This document shows positions 37,448-46,814 of a stretch of 64,000 bases of DNA, piece by piece. The DNA lies in assembly GCA_009827225.1 (NCBI GenBank), contig WUAI01000003.1:62001-126000 (forward strand), read 5' to 3'. The notes beneath the pieces are model-generated. The model was not told where the DNA came from. It was given only the letters and a program-made list of their open reading frames with translations, and did no database searches. The DNA is from Flavobacteriaceae bacterium (lineage in GTDB: Bacteria; Bacteroidota; Bacteroidia; Flavobacteriales; Flavobacteriaceae). Made by a program: the position numbers and the translations under genes. Position 1 is the first letter of the stretch, and the number at the start of each line of letters is the position of its first letter.

Positions 37448-39274
37448 ATGTCAGCACACGCAGAAGACCACGCAGTAGATCACCACGATGATCATGGACA
37501 TCATCACAAGGAGACTTTCGTAACTAAGTATATATTTAGTCAGGATCATAAGATGATCTCCAAACAGTATTTGATTACGGGATTGTTCATGGGGATTATT
37601 GGTATCGCTATGTCGTTACTCTTCAGGTTGCAGCTCGCATGGCCTGATAAGGAGTTTACGATTTATGAAGTATTATTAGGAAAATGGGGTGAAGGAGGCG
37701 TAATGGATCCTAGTGTGTACCTGGCGCTGGTAACAATTCACGGTACCATTATGGTATTCTTCGTGCTTACCGCGGGATTGAGTGGTACGTTTAGTAACCT
37801 GTTGATTCCATTACAAATCGGAGCCCGTGATATGGCATCGGGCTTCCTGAATATGATTTCCTACTGGTTATTCTTCTTATCCAGTATTATTATGGTGCTT
37901 TCCTTATTCGTGGAAGCAGGGCCTGCTTCGGCGGGATGGACCATCTATCCTCCATTAAGTGCCTTGCCGCAAGCGATCCCGGGATCGGGAGCTGGTATGA
38001 CGCTTTGGTTGGTATCAATGGCAATTTTCATCGCGTCATCTCTTTTAGGTTCTTTGAACTACATCGTGACGGTGATCAACCTTCGTACAAAAGGAATGTC
38101 GATGACTCGTCTTCCATTGACTATCTGGGCATTCTTTATTACAGCAGTAATTGGAGTAGTTTCTTTCCCTGTATTATTGTCGGCAGCATTGATGCTCATC
38201 ATGGATAGAAGCTTTGGAACATCGTTCTTCCTCTCGGATATCTACATCGCGGGAGAAGTATTACATAACCAGGGAGGATCTCCGGTACTCTTTGAACACC
38301 TGTTCTGGTTCCTGGGTCACCCCGAAGTATACATCGTATTATTACCTGCACTTGGTATTACTTCTGAAGTGATCGCGACCAATGCACGTAAGCCTATTTT
38401 CGGATATCGGGCGATGGTAGCTTCGATTCTGGCTATTGCTTTCTTATCAACCATTGTATGGGGTCACCATATGTTTATTTCCGGAATGAATCCGTTCCTG
38501 GGGTCGGTGTTTACATTCACTACCCTATTGATTGCGATTCCTTCCGCAGTAAAAGCATTCAACTATATCACCACACTCTGGAAAGGAAATCTCCAATTGA
38601 ACCCCGCCATGTTGTTCTCGATCGGTTTGGTATCGACCTTCATCACCGGTGGTTTAACAGGGATACTTTTAGGAGACAGTGCTCTTGATATAAACGTTCA
38701 CGATACTTACTTCGTGGTAGCTCACTTCCACCTGGTAATGGGTATCTCTGCGTTGTACGGATTATTCGCCGGGGTTTATCACTGGTTCCCGAAGATGTTC
38801 GAATCGAGAATGATGAACAAAAATCTTGGATACGTTCATTTCTGGGTGACAGCCATCGGAGCTTACGGGGTTTTCTTCCCGATGCACTTTATAGGAATGG
38901 CCGGACTGCCAAGACGTTATTATACCAACACAGCATTCCCGTATTTTGACGATTTGACCGATGTGAATGTTGTGATAACCATTTTTGCCTTCATTGCTGG
39001 AGCAGCTCAATTGGTGTTCCTTTACAACTTTATCCATTCAATGTTCTACGGAAAGAAAGGGCCACAAAACCCTTGGAAATCCACTACGTTGGAATGGACT
39101 GCACCGATCAAGCACATCCACGGAAACTGGGACGGACCAATCCCGCATGTTTATCGTTGGGCGTATGATTACAGTAAATTGAATAAAGATGAATCTGATT
39201 ATGTAATTCCAGGTCAGGATTACACACCTCAAACCCTGCCTCTGCAGGATAACGAAGAGGAGATGCATCATTAA
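37448..39274 (+). CDS. coxA: Cytochrome c oxidase subunit I
   Basis: Encodes 608 residues. Catalytic heme-copper subunit where oxygen is reduced. Twelve-plus membrane helices; the CuB/Tyr motif is FLGHPEVYIVLLP, the CuB histidines lie in WGHHMFISGM, and the heme ligands in HDTYFVVAHFHLVMG. The first 20 residues are rich in His and Asp (EDHAVDHHDDHGHHHK), a possible metal-handling tail like that in actF. Last gene of the act-cox operon, closed by a terminator. Subunits III and IV and the heme O synthase are encoded at 60.6-63.6 kb. Confidence 0.97.
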   Translation: MSAHAEDHAVDHHDDHGHHHKETFVTKYIFSQDHKMISKQYLITGLFMGIIGIAMSLLFRLQLAWPDKEFTIYEVLLGKWGEGGVMDPSVYLALVTIHGTIMVFFVLTAGLSGTFSNLLIPLQIGARDMASGFLNMISYWLFFLSSIIMVLSLFVEAGPASAGWTIYPPLSALPQAIPGSGAGMTLWLVSMAIFIASSLLGSLNYIVTVINLRTKGMSMTRLPLTIWAFFITAVIGVVSFPVLLSAALMLIMDRSFGTSFFLSDIYIAGEVLHNQGGSPVLFEHLFWFLGHPEVYIVLLPALGITSEVIATNARKPIFGYRAMVASILAIAFLSTIVWGHHMFISGMNPFLGSVFTFTTLLIAIPSAVKAFNYITTLWKGNLQLNPAMLFSIGLVSTFITGGLTGILLGDSALDINVHDTYFVVAHFHLVMGISALYGLFAGVYHWFPKMFESRMMNKNLGYVHFWVTAIGAYGVFFPMHFIGMAGLPRRYYTNTAFPYFDDLTDVNVVITIFAFIAGAAQLVFLYNFIHSMFYGKKGPQNPWKSTTLEWTAPIKHIHGNWDGPIPHVYRWAYDYSKLNKDESDYVIPGQDYTPQTLPLQDNEEEMHH

Positions 39275-39296
39275 CTTCAATGCAAGAATTATAAAG

Positions 39297-39326
39297 AACC
39301 CTTTCGAATTTCGGAAGGGTTTTTTA
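39297..39326 (+). terminator. Intrinsic terminator after coxA
   Basis: Stem AACCCTT (39297-39303) with AAGGGTT (39315-39321), then a T-run. Confidence 0.88.
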
Positions 39327-39350
39327 TTTACTTTTATCTGAACAACCACC

Positions 39351-40745
39351 ATGTCGACTCTCAAAAAAATAATTCAGCATTTTCCTAAGGCAGTGGCCGG
39401 TACTCAGCAGGAATTCACCTCCGGAAGTATCCGGAAGGCGGTTTTTATGCTCTCAGTACCCATGGTATTGGAAATGATGATGGAATCCATTTTCTTCCTT
39501 GTGGATGCCTATTGGGTGTCCAGCCTGGGGGCCAATGCGATCGCCACGGTAGGCCTCACCGAATCGGTACTTACCCTGGTTTACGCTGTAGCAATAGGTT
39601 TGAGCATGGGAGTTACGGCCATCGTTGCGAGACGAATTGGTGAAAAAGATGTGGATGGTGCATCCAAAACAGCGGTTCAGTCGATCTTTTTAGGAATTGC
39701 TGTCGCAATGGTAATTAGTGCAATAGGCATTCTGTTTCCGAAGGAAATTCTCACCCTCATGGGAGGAGAACCCGACCTGGTCAATTCGGGTTATGGTTAT
39801 ACCCAGATACTTCTTGGAGGAAACGTGACCATTATGTTGCTGTTTTTGATCAATGCGGTTTTCAGAGGGGCCGGGGATGCATCTGTGGCAATGAAAGTTC
39901 TCATACTTTCCAATTTGCTGAATATCATCCTGGATCCATTATTCATATTCGGATGGGGTCCATTTCCTGCTTTTGGCGTAAAAGGTGCGGCTATAGCTAC
40001 CACCATCGGACGAGGGACTGCGGTAATCTTTCAATTGCTGATTCTTTTCTTCGGTTGGAGCAAGATCAAAGTCGGATTCAAGGATGTGGTCTTCAGAGCA
40101 AAACTCATGTGGAACCTGATAAAGGTTTCCCTTGGTGGTATTGGGCAGTTTATAATCGGAACTTCCAGTTGGGTATTCCTGATGCGAATCATGGCCGAAT
40201 TTGGTAGTGAAGTACTGGCCGGTTATACTATAGCCATACGAGTGTTGATGTTCACCTTAATGCCATCCTGGGGAATGAGTAACGCTGCGGCTACTCTCGT
40301 TGGGCAGAATTTAGGAGCGGGTAAGCCCAAACGGGCTGAAGATTCCGTATGGAAAACGGGTAAATACAACGCCTGGTTCATGCTATTCGTTTCCCTGTTT
40401 TATCTGTTCTTCGCCGAATTTATACTGAAGGTATTCAGTGAAGATTCCCAGGTGATAGAGTATGGTGCTTTAAGCCTTCGTATCATCGCAGCGGGGTATG
40501 TTTTTTATGCCTACGGAATGGTGATCGTCCAGGCATTCAACGGCGCCGGAGATACCAAAACTCCTACCATCATTAATTTCTTTTGTTTCTGGATTTTCCA
40601 ACTACCGTTTGCTTACCTGGCCGCTATGGTCTTTGATTGGGGAGCGTTGGGCGTCTTCATTGCGATCACGGTGACAGAAGTACTCATCGCCATTATCGCC
40701 ATTTTGTGGTTCCGTCGGGGCAACTGGAAAAAAGTTCAGGTTTAA
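39351..40745 (+). CDS. MATE family efflux transporter
   Basis: Encodes 464 residues, normal MATE size, with about twelve membrane helices. Characteristic segments are SVPMVLEMMMESIFFLVDAY (helix 1), ARRIGEKDVDGASKTAVQS (loop 2-3), AVFRGAGDASVAMKVLILSN and NIILDPLFIFGWGPFPAFGV (helices 5-6), then AAATLVGQNLGAGKPKRAED (helix 8). The duplicated second half ends VIVQAFNGAGDTKTPTIINF. These transporters exchange Na+ or H+ for drugs or metabolites. Follows the coxA terminator, so transcribed separately. Confidence 0.95.
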   Translation: MSTLKKIIQHFPKAVAGTQQEFTSGSIRKAVFMLSVPMVLEMMMESIFFLVDAYWVSSLGANAIATVGLTESVLTLVYAVAIGLSMGVTAIVARRIGEKDVDGASKTAVQSIFLGIAVAMVISAIGILFPKEILTLMGGEPDLVNSGYGYTQILLGGNVTIMLLFLINAVFRGAGDASVAMKVLILSNLLNIILDPLFIFGWGPFPAFGVKGAAIATTIGRGTAVIFQLLILFFGWSKIKVGFKDVVFRAKLMWNLIKVSLGGIGQFIIGTSSWVFLMRIMAEFGSEVLAGYTIAIRVLMFTLMPSWGMSNAAATLVGQNLGAGKPKRAEDSVWKTGKYNAWFMLFVSLFYLFFAEFILKVFSEDSQVIEYGALSLRIIAAGYVFYAYGMVIVQAFNGAGDTKTPTIINFFCFWIFQLPFAYLAAMVFDWGALGVFIAITVTEVLIAIIAILWFRRGNWKKVQV

Positions 40746-40804
40746 GACACAAATAAGTATTTATACGTATTGGGAATCAGCACTGCTGAAAGTAATTTTA
40801 GGTA

Positions 40805-40873
40805 TAATACTAGAACATTAAGTGTTGGGGAGCATCTTAATGTGGAGGCCGTAAGTTTCTTACGGCTTTTTTT
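40805..40873 (+). ncRNA. Candidate small RNA, unit 1
   Basis: In the 300-bp gap between the MATE gene and ruvB. A promoter-like pair (TTG 40770-40772, 20 bp, TAATTTTA 40793-40800) is followed by a perfect 8-bp hairpin ACATTAAG (40815-40822) with CTTAATGT (40836-40843). Its loop contains TGGGGAG (40826-40832). A terminator follows. Predicted RNA of about 70 nt. Same plan as unit 2. Confidence 0.5.
40848..40873 (+). terminator. Terminator of small-RNA unit 1
   Basis: Perfect 8-bp stem GCCGTAAG (40848-40855) with CTTACGGC (40859-40866), three-base loop, then TTTTTTT. Confidence 0.88.
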
Positions 40874-40932
40874 CGATTTTTACCCGGTATTGGGTATTCA
40901 TTCAAGAGAATTGAGTAGCTATTTTTGAGTTA

Positions 40933-41004
40933 ACTCAAGTTTTCGGCAGTATGGGGAGTACTGTCGTTCCAACCGCACTTTTTTAAGTGCGGTTTTCTTT
41001 TTTA
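40933..41004 (+). ncRNA. Candidate small RNA, unit 2
   Basis: -7 box TATTTTTG at 40920-40927, then a hairpin CAGTA/TACTG (40947-40963) with TGGGGAG (40952-40958) in the loop, then a terminator. The -7 box to TGGGGAG distance is 32 bp (33 in unit 1), and TGGGGAG to T-run is 41 bp in both. GTATTGGG precedes both units (40767-40774 and 40887-40894). A perfect 14-bp palindrome TTGAGTTAACTCAA (40925-40938) overlaps the predicted start. Confidence 0.5.
40971..41004 (+). terminator. Terminator of small-RNA unit 2
   Basis: Perfect 10-bp stem AACCGCACTT (40971-40980) with AAGTGCGGTT (40985-40994), followed by TTCTTTTTT. Confidence 0.9.
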
Positions 41005-41033
41005 TCTTCTTCCGATAGCTTAACTTCAGTTCG

Positions 41034-41041
41034 TATATTTG
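41034..41041 (+). promoter_or_regulatory. -7 promoter element just before ruvB
   Basis: TATATTTG is a perfect TAnnTTTG, but it ends only 4 bp before the ruvB ATG at 41046, so the transcript would be leaderless or nearly so. No TTG at the usual distance. Confidence 0.4.
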
Positions 41042-41045
41042 TTAT

Positions 41046-42071
41046 ATGAACGAACACCTCGATCCCACAGGCGATCATTTAAGTCCGCAGGAACTCGATC
41101 TTGAAAAGAAATTACGGCCGTTAAGCTTTGAAGATTTCAATGGTCAGGATCAGGCGTTGGAAAATCTACAGGTGTTCGTACAAGCCGCCAACTTGCGGGA
41201 TGAAGCATTAGATCACACCCTTTTTCACGGTCCGCCCGGCCTCGGTAAAACCACCCTGGCACATATACTGGCAAATGAACTCGATGTGAATATTCGGGTG
41301 ACTTCAGGCCCGGTATTGGATAAGCCAGGAGACCTGGCGGGTTTGCTTACCAACCTGGATGAAAGGGACGTTTTATTCATAGATGAAATTCACAGATTGA
41401 GTCCTATAGTGGAGGAGTATTTGTATTCCGCGATGGAGGATTATAAGATTGATATCATGATCGAATCAGGGCCCAACGCCCGAACGGTCCAAATCAATCT
41501 TGCACCATTCACTTTGGTAGGGGCTACGACTCGTTCGGGATTGCTGACAGCTCCCATGAGAGCGCGGTTTGGAATTTCTTCCCGCCTGCAATATTATACC
41601 ACTGATTTGCTTACTACCATCGTACAAAGGAGTTCAGGGATTCTGGATGTTCCTATCACCATGGAAGCTGCTATTGAGATAGCAGGCCGTAGTCGGGGGA
41701 CTCCAAGAATAGCAAATGCCTTATTAAGAAGGGTACGTGACTTTGCACAGATCAAAGGAGATGGGAATATCAATATTGAAATTGCGAAATACGCCTTAGA
41801 ACAACTCAATGTGGATGCCCATGGGCTGGACGAAATGGACAACAAGATCCTCACCACCATTATCGATAAATTTAAAGGTGGTCCGGTGGGAATAACCACA
41901 TTGGCTACTGCGGTTTCGGAAAGTGGAGAAACCATAGAGGAAGTCTACGAGCCTTTCCTGATTCAACAGGGATTCATTATGAGAACCCCGAGAGGACGTG
42001 AGGTAACCGAGGCAGCTTACAAACACTTGGGAAGGATCAAAGGGGGTGCACAAGGAGGCTTATTTGAATGA
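41046..42071 (+). CDS. ruvB: Holliday junction branch migration helicase RuvB
   Basis: Encodes 341 residues. RuvB is the hexameric AAA+ motor that drives branch migration with RuvA. Walker [13 protein letters not shown], Walker [21 protein letters not shown], sensor 1 [19 protein letters not shown], and the C-terminal winged helix ([36 protein letters not shown]). The start [20 protein letters not shown] agrees with other flavobacterial RuvB. Its partner ruvA is at 46.8 kb, not adjacent. Confidence 0.97.
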   Translation: MNEHLDPTGDHLSPQELDLEKKLRPLSFEDFNGQDQALENLQVFVQAANLRDEALDHTLFHGPPGLGKTTLAHILANELDVNIRVTSGPVLDKPGDLAGLLTNLDERDVLFIDEIHRLSPIVEEYLYSAMEDYKIDIMIESGPNARTVQINLAPFTLVGATTRSGLLTAPMRARFGISSRLQYYTTDLLTTIVQRSSGILDVPITMEAAIEIAGRSRGTPRIANALLRRVRDFAQIKGDGNINIEIAKYALEQLNVDAHGLDEMDNKILTTIIDKFKGGPVGITTLATAVSESGETIEEVYEPFLIQQGFIMRTPRGREVTEAAYKHLGRIKGGAQGGLFE

Positions 42072-42077
42072 GATATA

Positions 42078-42097
42078 GGTCTCGACTGCGCTCGACC
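42078..42097. repeat. Short partly palindromic REP-like sequence between ruvB and the P450 gene
   Basis: GGTCTCGACTGCGCTCGACC has matching ends GGTC/GACC with a CG-rich middle. From memory, near-identical elements are scattered through intergenic DNA of many flavobacteria. It falls in the short stretch between two likely coding regions. Only one copy is in this window. Confidence 0.45.
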
Positions 42098-42106
42098 AGA
42101 CAGCGA

Positions 42107-43465
42107 ATGGCTCAAAAAGATCAATATAATTATCCAAATCAACTTCCTCTGTTTCGTTTCTTTTGGAATGCAGAGTCTATAAGAAAAGACCCCATCCCAT
42201 TTCATAAACAATTTTTTGCTGATTACGGGGACACCTTCTCTGTTCGATTGGGAAGAAAGAAGTATTTGATGCTTACGCGTGATAAAGAAATCGTGCAACA
42301 CATACTTCAGAAGAACCATAAGAACTACTACAAATCAAAAATTCAAACCCATTATTTATCGAAATACCTGGGATTTGGCCTGCTTACGTCCAATGGAGAC
42401 TTTTGGTTGAAACAAAGACGGCTCATCCAACCCGCCTTTCACAGGGAAAAGATGATTCAATTGATCGGATTGATGGCCAAAACCATTGAGAAAGAACTGT
42501 CAAAGATTACCCCCGACCAACCCACCGATGCATTTCCCATTATGAATCAGTTGGCATTCAATGTGGTTGCGACTGCTTTGTTCAACGTTTCTATTTCCGA
42601 AGAAAAACTAAACCGGTTACAACATATCATTGAGAGAATACAATGGTTTTTGGTAAAAGAAGTAAGACTCCCCCATAAAGGATGGTGGTTTACTCTTTCG
42701 GGGCAGGTGAAGAAGCATAAGAAATTCGCTCAGGAAAGCAGGGATATTATCCTGGAGATCATCGAGGAGCGAAAGAATTCCGAGACGCGAAATGACGATT
42801 TGCTGAATATGTTATTGGATACGAGATATGAAGACACTGGTGAGCCAATGTCAACCAACCAGTTGATCGATGAGATATCCATTTTATTTGTGGCCGGACA
42901 TGAAACCACAGCCAATGCCCTCAGTTTTACTACATATCTTTTGGCGAACCATCTCGAAGTGCAAGATAAGGTTTGGAAGGAGATTCAAAGTGTGGACAAA
43001 GAAGATGCCACTCCATCCGAAAAAATTCAAAAGCTTACTTACATAAAAGCCGTAATCGATGAATCGATGCGTTTGTATCCCCCGGCGTGGATTACAGACC
43101 GGGAGAATCTTGAAGACGATACGATCGGGGATTTTTTCGTCCGGAAAGATACACTGGTAGGTGTCTCATTTTATGAATTACACCGAAACGAAAAATATTG
43201 GGACGATCCTAATTCATTTCAACCTGAACGTTTTCTGGGCGATCGAAGAAAAGATTCCCAGGGACACTATTATCCCTTTGGAGCAGGCCCCAGGATGTGT
43301 ATCGGCATGGGATTCGCTGTTTATGAAATGGTGCTTGCCATTTATTATCTTGTTAAGAATTATAAGATCAAAGATTCCGGAAGCGAATTAAAGCTGAATC
43401 CGCTAATTACCCTTAAGCCGGTAGGTATAAAAGTTACCTTTGAGAAAAGAAACGGTGATTCCTAA
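42107..43465 (+). CDS. Cytochrome P450
   Basis: Encodes 452 residues from ATG 42107. An ATG at 42068 would overlap the ruvB stop but its 13 extra codons fall in the REP-like sequence, so I prefer the later one. P450 monooxygenase: I-helix oxygen motif [14 protein letters not shown] (about 280), ExxR of the K-helix [15 protein letters not shown] motif (QPERFLG), and heme-binding loop [15 protein letters not shown] with the cysteine ligand. The CYP102/CYP4-like soluble bacterial type has no membrane anchor. Substrate unknown; fatty acids or terpenoids are typical. Lies between ruvB and queG and overlaps the queG start. Confidence 0.93.
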   Translation: MAQKDQYNYPNQLPLFRFFWNAESIRKDPIPFHKQFFADYGDTFSVRLGRKKYLMLTRDKEIVQHILQKNHKNYYKSKIQTHYLSKYLGFGLLTSNGDFWLKQRRLIQPAFHREKMIQLIGLMAKTIEKELSKITPDQPTDAFPIMNQLAFNVVATALFNVSISEEKLNRLQHIIERIQWFLVKEVRLPHKGWWFTLSGQVKKHKKFAQESRDIILEIIEERKNSETRNDDLLNMLLDTRYEDTGEPMSTNQLIDEISILFVAGHETTANALSFTTYLLANHLEVQDKVWKEIQSVDKEDATPSEKIQKLTYIKAVIDESMRLYPPAWITDRENLEDDTIGDFFVRKDTLVGVSFYELHRNEKYWDDPNSFQPERFLGDRRKDSQGHYYPFGAGPRMCIGMGFAVYEMVLAIYYLVKNYKIKDSGSELKLNPLITLKPVGIKVTFEKRNGDS

Positions 43466-44375
43466 AACTAAATATACATCCTCGATAAAAGCGGAAGCCG
43501 AGAGGCTCGGGTTTCTTTCCTGTGGGATTAGCAAGGCAGAATTTCTTGAAGAAGAAGCCCCCAGGCTGGAGAAATGGTTGAACGATAATATGCATGGGGA
43601 AATGGCGTATATGGAGAATCATTTCGATAAGCGATTGGACCCCACCAAATTGGTTCCAGGTTCCAAAAGTGTGATCTCACTCCTATTGAATTATTTTCCT
43701 TCGGAAATGCAACGGGAAGGTTCGTATAAGATCTCTAAATATGCTTATGGAACGGATTATCATTTTGTAATCAAGGAAAAGCTTAAGGAGCTGATGCATT
43801 TCATTACTTCTGAAATAGGAGAGGTCCATGGCCGGGCTTTTGTAGATTCGGCACCCGTGCTAGATAAAGCCTGGGCCACCCGAAGCGGACTTGGTTGGAT
43901 GGGAAAACACACCAATGTACTGAGCAAGCAAGTGGGGTCTTTTTATTTTATTGCTGAACTGATTGTAGATCTCGAATTGGACTATGACACTCCCGTTACC
44001 GATCATTGCGGTAGTTGCACCGCCTGTATCGATGCCTGCCCCACCCAAGCCATTGTAGCTCCCTATGTAGTGGATGGCAGTAAATGTATCTCCTATTTCA
44101 CCATCGAATTAAAAAATGAGATCCCAAAGGATTTTTCGGGTCAGTTTGACGATTGGATGTTTGGATGTGATGTATGCCAGGATGTTTGTCCGTGGAACCG
44201 TTTCAGCCAATCACACAGAGAGCCACTTTTTGACCCCAATCCGCAATTACTTTCCAATTCCAAAAAGGAATGGCAGGAAATCACTGAAGAGGTCTTTCAG
44301 GAAATATTTCGCAAAAGCGCTGTAAAACGTACCAAATACTCTGGATTGATGCGAAATATAAATTTCATCAAATAA
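43440..44375 (+). CDS. queG: Epoxyqueuosine reductase
   Basis: Encodes 311 residues from TTG 43440 (GTG 43455 is also possible; no suitable ATG), overlapping the P450 end by 26 bp. Catalyses the last step of queuosine synthesis, reducing epoxyqueuosine in tRNA with a cobalamin cofactor. Family segments: [60 protein letters not shown]. Two [4Fe-4S] cysteine sets follow: [16 protein letters not shown] and [11 protein letters not shown]. The C-terminal HEAT-like extension of the E. coli protein is absent, as in other flavobacteria. Confidence 0.95.
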   Translation: MRKETVIPKTKYTSSIKAEAERLGFLSCGISKAEFLEEEAPRLEKWLNDNMHGEMAYMENHFDKRLDPTKLVPGSKSVISLLLNYFPSEMQREGSYKISKYAYGTDYHFVIKEKLKELMHFITSEIGEVHGRAFVDSAPVLDKAWATRSGLGWMGKHTNVLSKQVGSFYFIAELIVDLELDYDTPVTDHCGSCTACIDACPTQAIVAPYVVDGSKCISYFTIELKNEIPKDFSGQFDDWMFGCDVCQDVCPWNRFSQSHREPLFDPNPQLLSNSKKEWQEITEEVFQEIFRKSAVKRTKYSGLMRNINFIK

Positions 44376-44398
44376 TTTCGGTATTATCCCCGGTGGTT

Positions 44399-44406
44399 TA
44401 CCTTTG
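44399..44406 (+). promoter_or_regulatory. -7 promoter element of maeB
   Basis: TACCTTTG matches TAnnTTTG; a TTT lies 20 bp upstream at the -33 position. ATG is 24 bp downstream. Confidence 0.5.
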
Positions 44407-44429
44407 TATGTTCCAACCATTTTGATTGT

Positions 44430-46733
44430 ATGAGCAAAATTAGCAAACGACGAGAAGCACTGGTTTATCATTCCAAACCGAAACCCGGAAAGATACAGGT
44501 GGTCCCCACCAAGAAGTATGCGAGCCAACGTGATCTTTCGTTGGCCTATTCGCCGGGAGTTGCGGAACCCTGCCTCGAAATCGACAAAAACCTTGATGAT
44601 GTTTATAAATACACCAATAAAGGAAATCTGGTGGCAGTAATTTCCAATGGAACGGCGGTGCTTGGCCTGGGGAATATAGGGCCTGAAGCCTCCAAACCCG
44701 TTATGGAAGGTAAAGGGCTGCTATTCAAAATATTTGCAGACATTGATGTATTTGATATTGAAGTGAACACTGAAAATGTTGATGAATTTATCAATACCGT
44801 AAAGAATATAGCTCCCACTTTTGGGGGGATCAATCTGGAAGATATCAAAGCTCCTGAAGCGTTTGAAATTGAAAACCGGTTAAAAGAAGAACTGGATATC
44901 CCGGTAATGCACGACGATCAGCACGGGACAGCCATAATCTCGGCAGCTGCCTTGATCAATGCCTTGGAAATTGCCAAAAAGGATATTTCAAAAGTGAAGA
45001 TAGTGATTAGCGGTGCTGGCGCAGCTGCGGTAAGTTGCACCCGTTTGTACAAGGCCTTCGGTGCAAAAAGTGAGAATATTGTAATGCTGGATAGTAAAGG
45101 AGTGATTCGAAAGGATCGTGAAGACCTTACGGAGGAGAAATCCGAGTTCGCTACTACAAGAAAGATCGACACACTGGAAGAAGCTATGAAGAAGTCGGAT
45201 GTGTTTGTAGGTCTATCGATTGCCGATATTGTCACTCCGGAAATGCTCAAATCCATGGCCAATAAACCTATTGTGTTTGCCATGGCAAATCCGGATCCCG
45301 AGATTTCCTATCGACTTGCGGTGCAAACACGTGATGATATTATCATGGCTACCGGAAGAAGTGATCACCCGAACCAGGTGAATAATGTACTTGGTTTTCC
45401 CTTTATTTTTCGTGGTGCATTAGACGTGCGGGCCACAAAAATTAATGAGGCCATGAAAATGGCAGCGGTTAAGGCCCTGGCGGAATTGGCAAAAGAACCG
45501 GTTCCAGAACAGGTGAATATTGCCTACGGTAAAACGAAGCTCACCTTTGGAAAGGATTATATAATCCCGAAACCATTCGATCCAAGATTGATAGCCACAG
45601 TTCCGCCCGCAGTCGCTAAAGCGGCCATTGAGAGTGGTGTGGCTACCGAGAATATTCAGGATTGGGATAAGTATACCGATGAGTTGTATGAGCGTATGGG
45701 AAGCGACAACAAAATTGTTCGCTTGCTCATGGATCGTGCAAAATTGGATCCTAAAAGAGTGGTTTTTGCGGAAGCCGACCGACTGGATGTACTTAAAGCT
45801 GCCCAGATCGTGTATGAGGAAGGTGTCGCCATCCCCGTGCTTCTCGGTCGAAAAGAAGTGATCAAAGAATTGATGCAGGAGTTGGATTTTGAGGATGATG
45901 TTGAGATCATCGACCCTAAAAGCGACGACCAGAATGAGCAGCTTAATTATTATGCTGATAAATACTGGAAACAACGCAAGCGGAGCGGGGTGACACTTTA
46001 CGATGCCAAAAGGCTGATGCGCGAGCGAAATTATTATGCCGCAATGATGCTCAATGAAGGAGATGTAGATGGTATGATTTCCGGGTATGCAAGGGCATAT
46101 CCCACGGTATTACGGCCTGTTTTGGAGACCATCGGTAAATTCGATGGTGTGAATAAAGTGGCTACCACCAACCTGATGTTGACACCGAAAGGGCCATTGT
46201 TTATTTCAGACTCTTCGATCAATATCGATCCTTCGGCTAAGGAACTGGCGAATATTGCGCAAATGACCAACTACACCGTGAAGATGTTTGGATTGAAGCC
46301 AGTGATTGCCATGATATCGTATGCCAATTTCGGTTCTTCTAAGGATCCGCATGCTGCCAAAGTACGCCAGGCGGTGAACATGTTACACAAATCCAATCCG
46401 GATATGGTCGTTGATGGAGAGATCCAGACAGACTTTGCCCTTAATCCAGGCATGTTGAAGAAGAACTTCCCTTTTTCTAAACTGGCGGGCAATAAGGTGA
46501 ACGCTATGATATTTCCTAATCTCGATTCGGCCAACAGTAATTATAAGATGCTTAAAGAACAGCCTGATGTGGAGTCGATCGGACCCATTATGCTAGGGAT
46601 GAACAAACCCGTGCACATACTGCAGTTGGGAGCCAGTGTCGAGGAAATTGTCAACATGACTGCTATCGCTGTTGTAGACGCCCAACAAAAAGAGAAACGA
46701 GCCCTCGAGCAAGCCGCTAAAAACCCCAAATAA
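44430..46733 (+). CDS. maeB: NADP-dependent malic enzyme with phosphotransacetylase-like C-terminal domain
   Basis: Encodes 767 residues, full length for the MaeB fusion type. Converts malate to pyruvate, carbon dioxide and NADPH. The malic enzyme part is residues 1-430: SLAYSPGVAEPCLEIDKN, NLVAVISNGTAVLGLGNIG, MHDDQHGTAIISAAALINAL and the NADP-binding loop VISGAGAAAVSC. The C-terminal part (about 435-767) is phosphate-acetyltransferase-like (RVVFAEADRLDVLKAAQI, GDVDGMISGYARAYPTVLRP). It is usually regulatory, sensing acetyl-CoA, rather than catalytic. Single gene. Confidence 0.97.
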   Translation: MSKISKRREALVYHSKPKPGKIQVVPTKKYASQRDLSLAYSPGVAEPCLEIDKNLDDVYKYTNKGNLVAVISNGTAVLGLGNIGPEASKPVMEGKGLLFKIFADIDVFDIEVNTENVDEFINTVKNIAPTFGGINLEDIKAPEAFEIENRLKEELDIPVMHDDQHGTAIISAAALINALEIAKKDISKVKIVISGAGAAAVSCTRLYKAFGAKSENIVMLDSKGVIRKDREDLTEEKSEFATTRKIDTLEEAMKKSDVFVGLSIADIVTPEMLKSMANKPIVFAMANPDPEISYRLAVQTRDDIIMATGRSDHPNQVNNVLGFPFIFRGALDVRATKINEAMKMAAVKALAELAKEPVPEQVNIAYGKTKLTFGKDYIIPKPFDPRLIATVPPAVAKAAIESGVATENIQDWDKYTDELYERMGSDNKIVRLLMDRAKLDPKRVVFAEADRLDVLKAAQIVYEEGVAIPVLLGRKEVIKELMQELDFEDDVEIIDPKSDDQNEQLNYYADKYWKQRKRSGVTLYDAKRLMRERNYYAAMMLNEGDVDGMISGYARAYPTVLRPVLETIGKFDGVNKVATTNLMLTPKGPLFISDSSINIDPSAKELANIAQMTNYTVKMFGLKPVIAMISYANFGSSKDPHAAKVRQAVNMLHKSNPDMVVDGEIQTDFALNPGMLKKNFPFSKLAGNKVNAMIFPNLDSANSNYKMLKEQPDVESIGPIMLGMNKPVHILQLGASVEEIVNMTAIAVVDAQQKEKRALEQAAKNPK

Positions 46734-46783
46734 ATTGGCATAATTTCACTTTTTCAAATACTAGCGAATGCAAATAATTATAC

Positions 46784-46791
46784 TATATTTG
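46784..46791 (+). promoter_or_regulatory. -7 promoter element of ruvA-sprA
   Basis: TATATTTG matches TAnnTTTG, 23 bp before the ruvA ATG; no clear -33 TTG. Confidence 0.5.
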
Positions 46792-46814
46792 GGCCTATAA
46801 CATTTTGTTAACGA

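Noticed and set aside
45420..45974. Leftward 184-codon frame opposite maeB
   Set aside because: Antisense to conserved malic enzyme/phosphotransacetylase sequence; no own motif or start signal.
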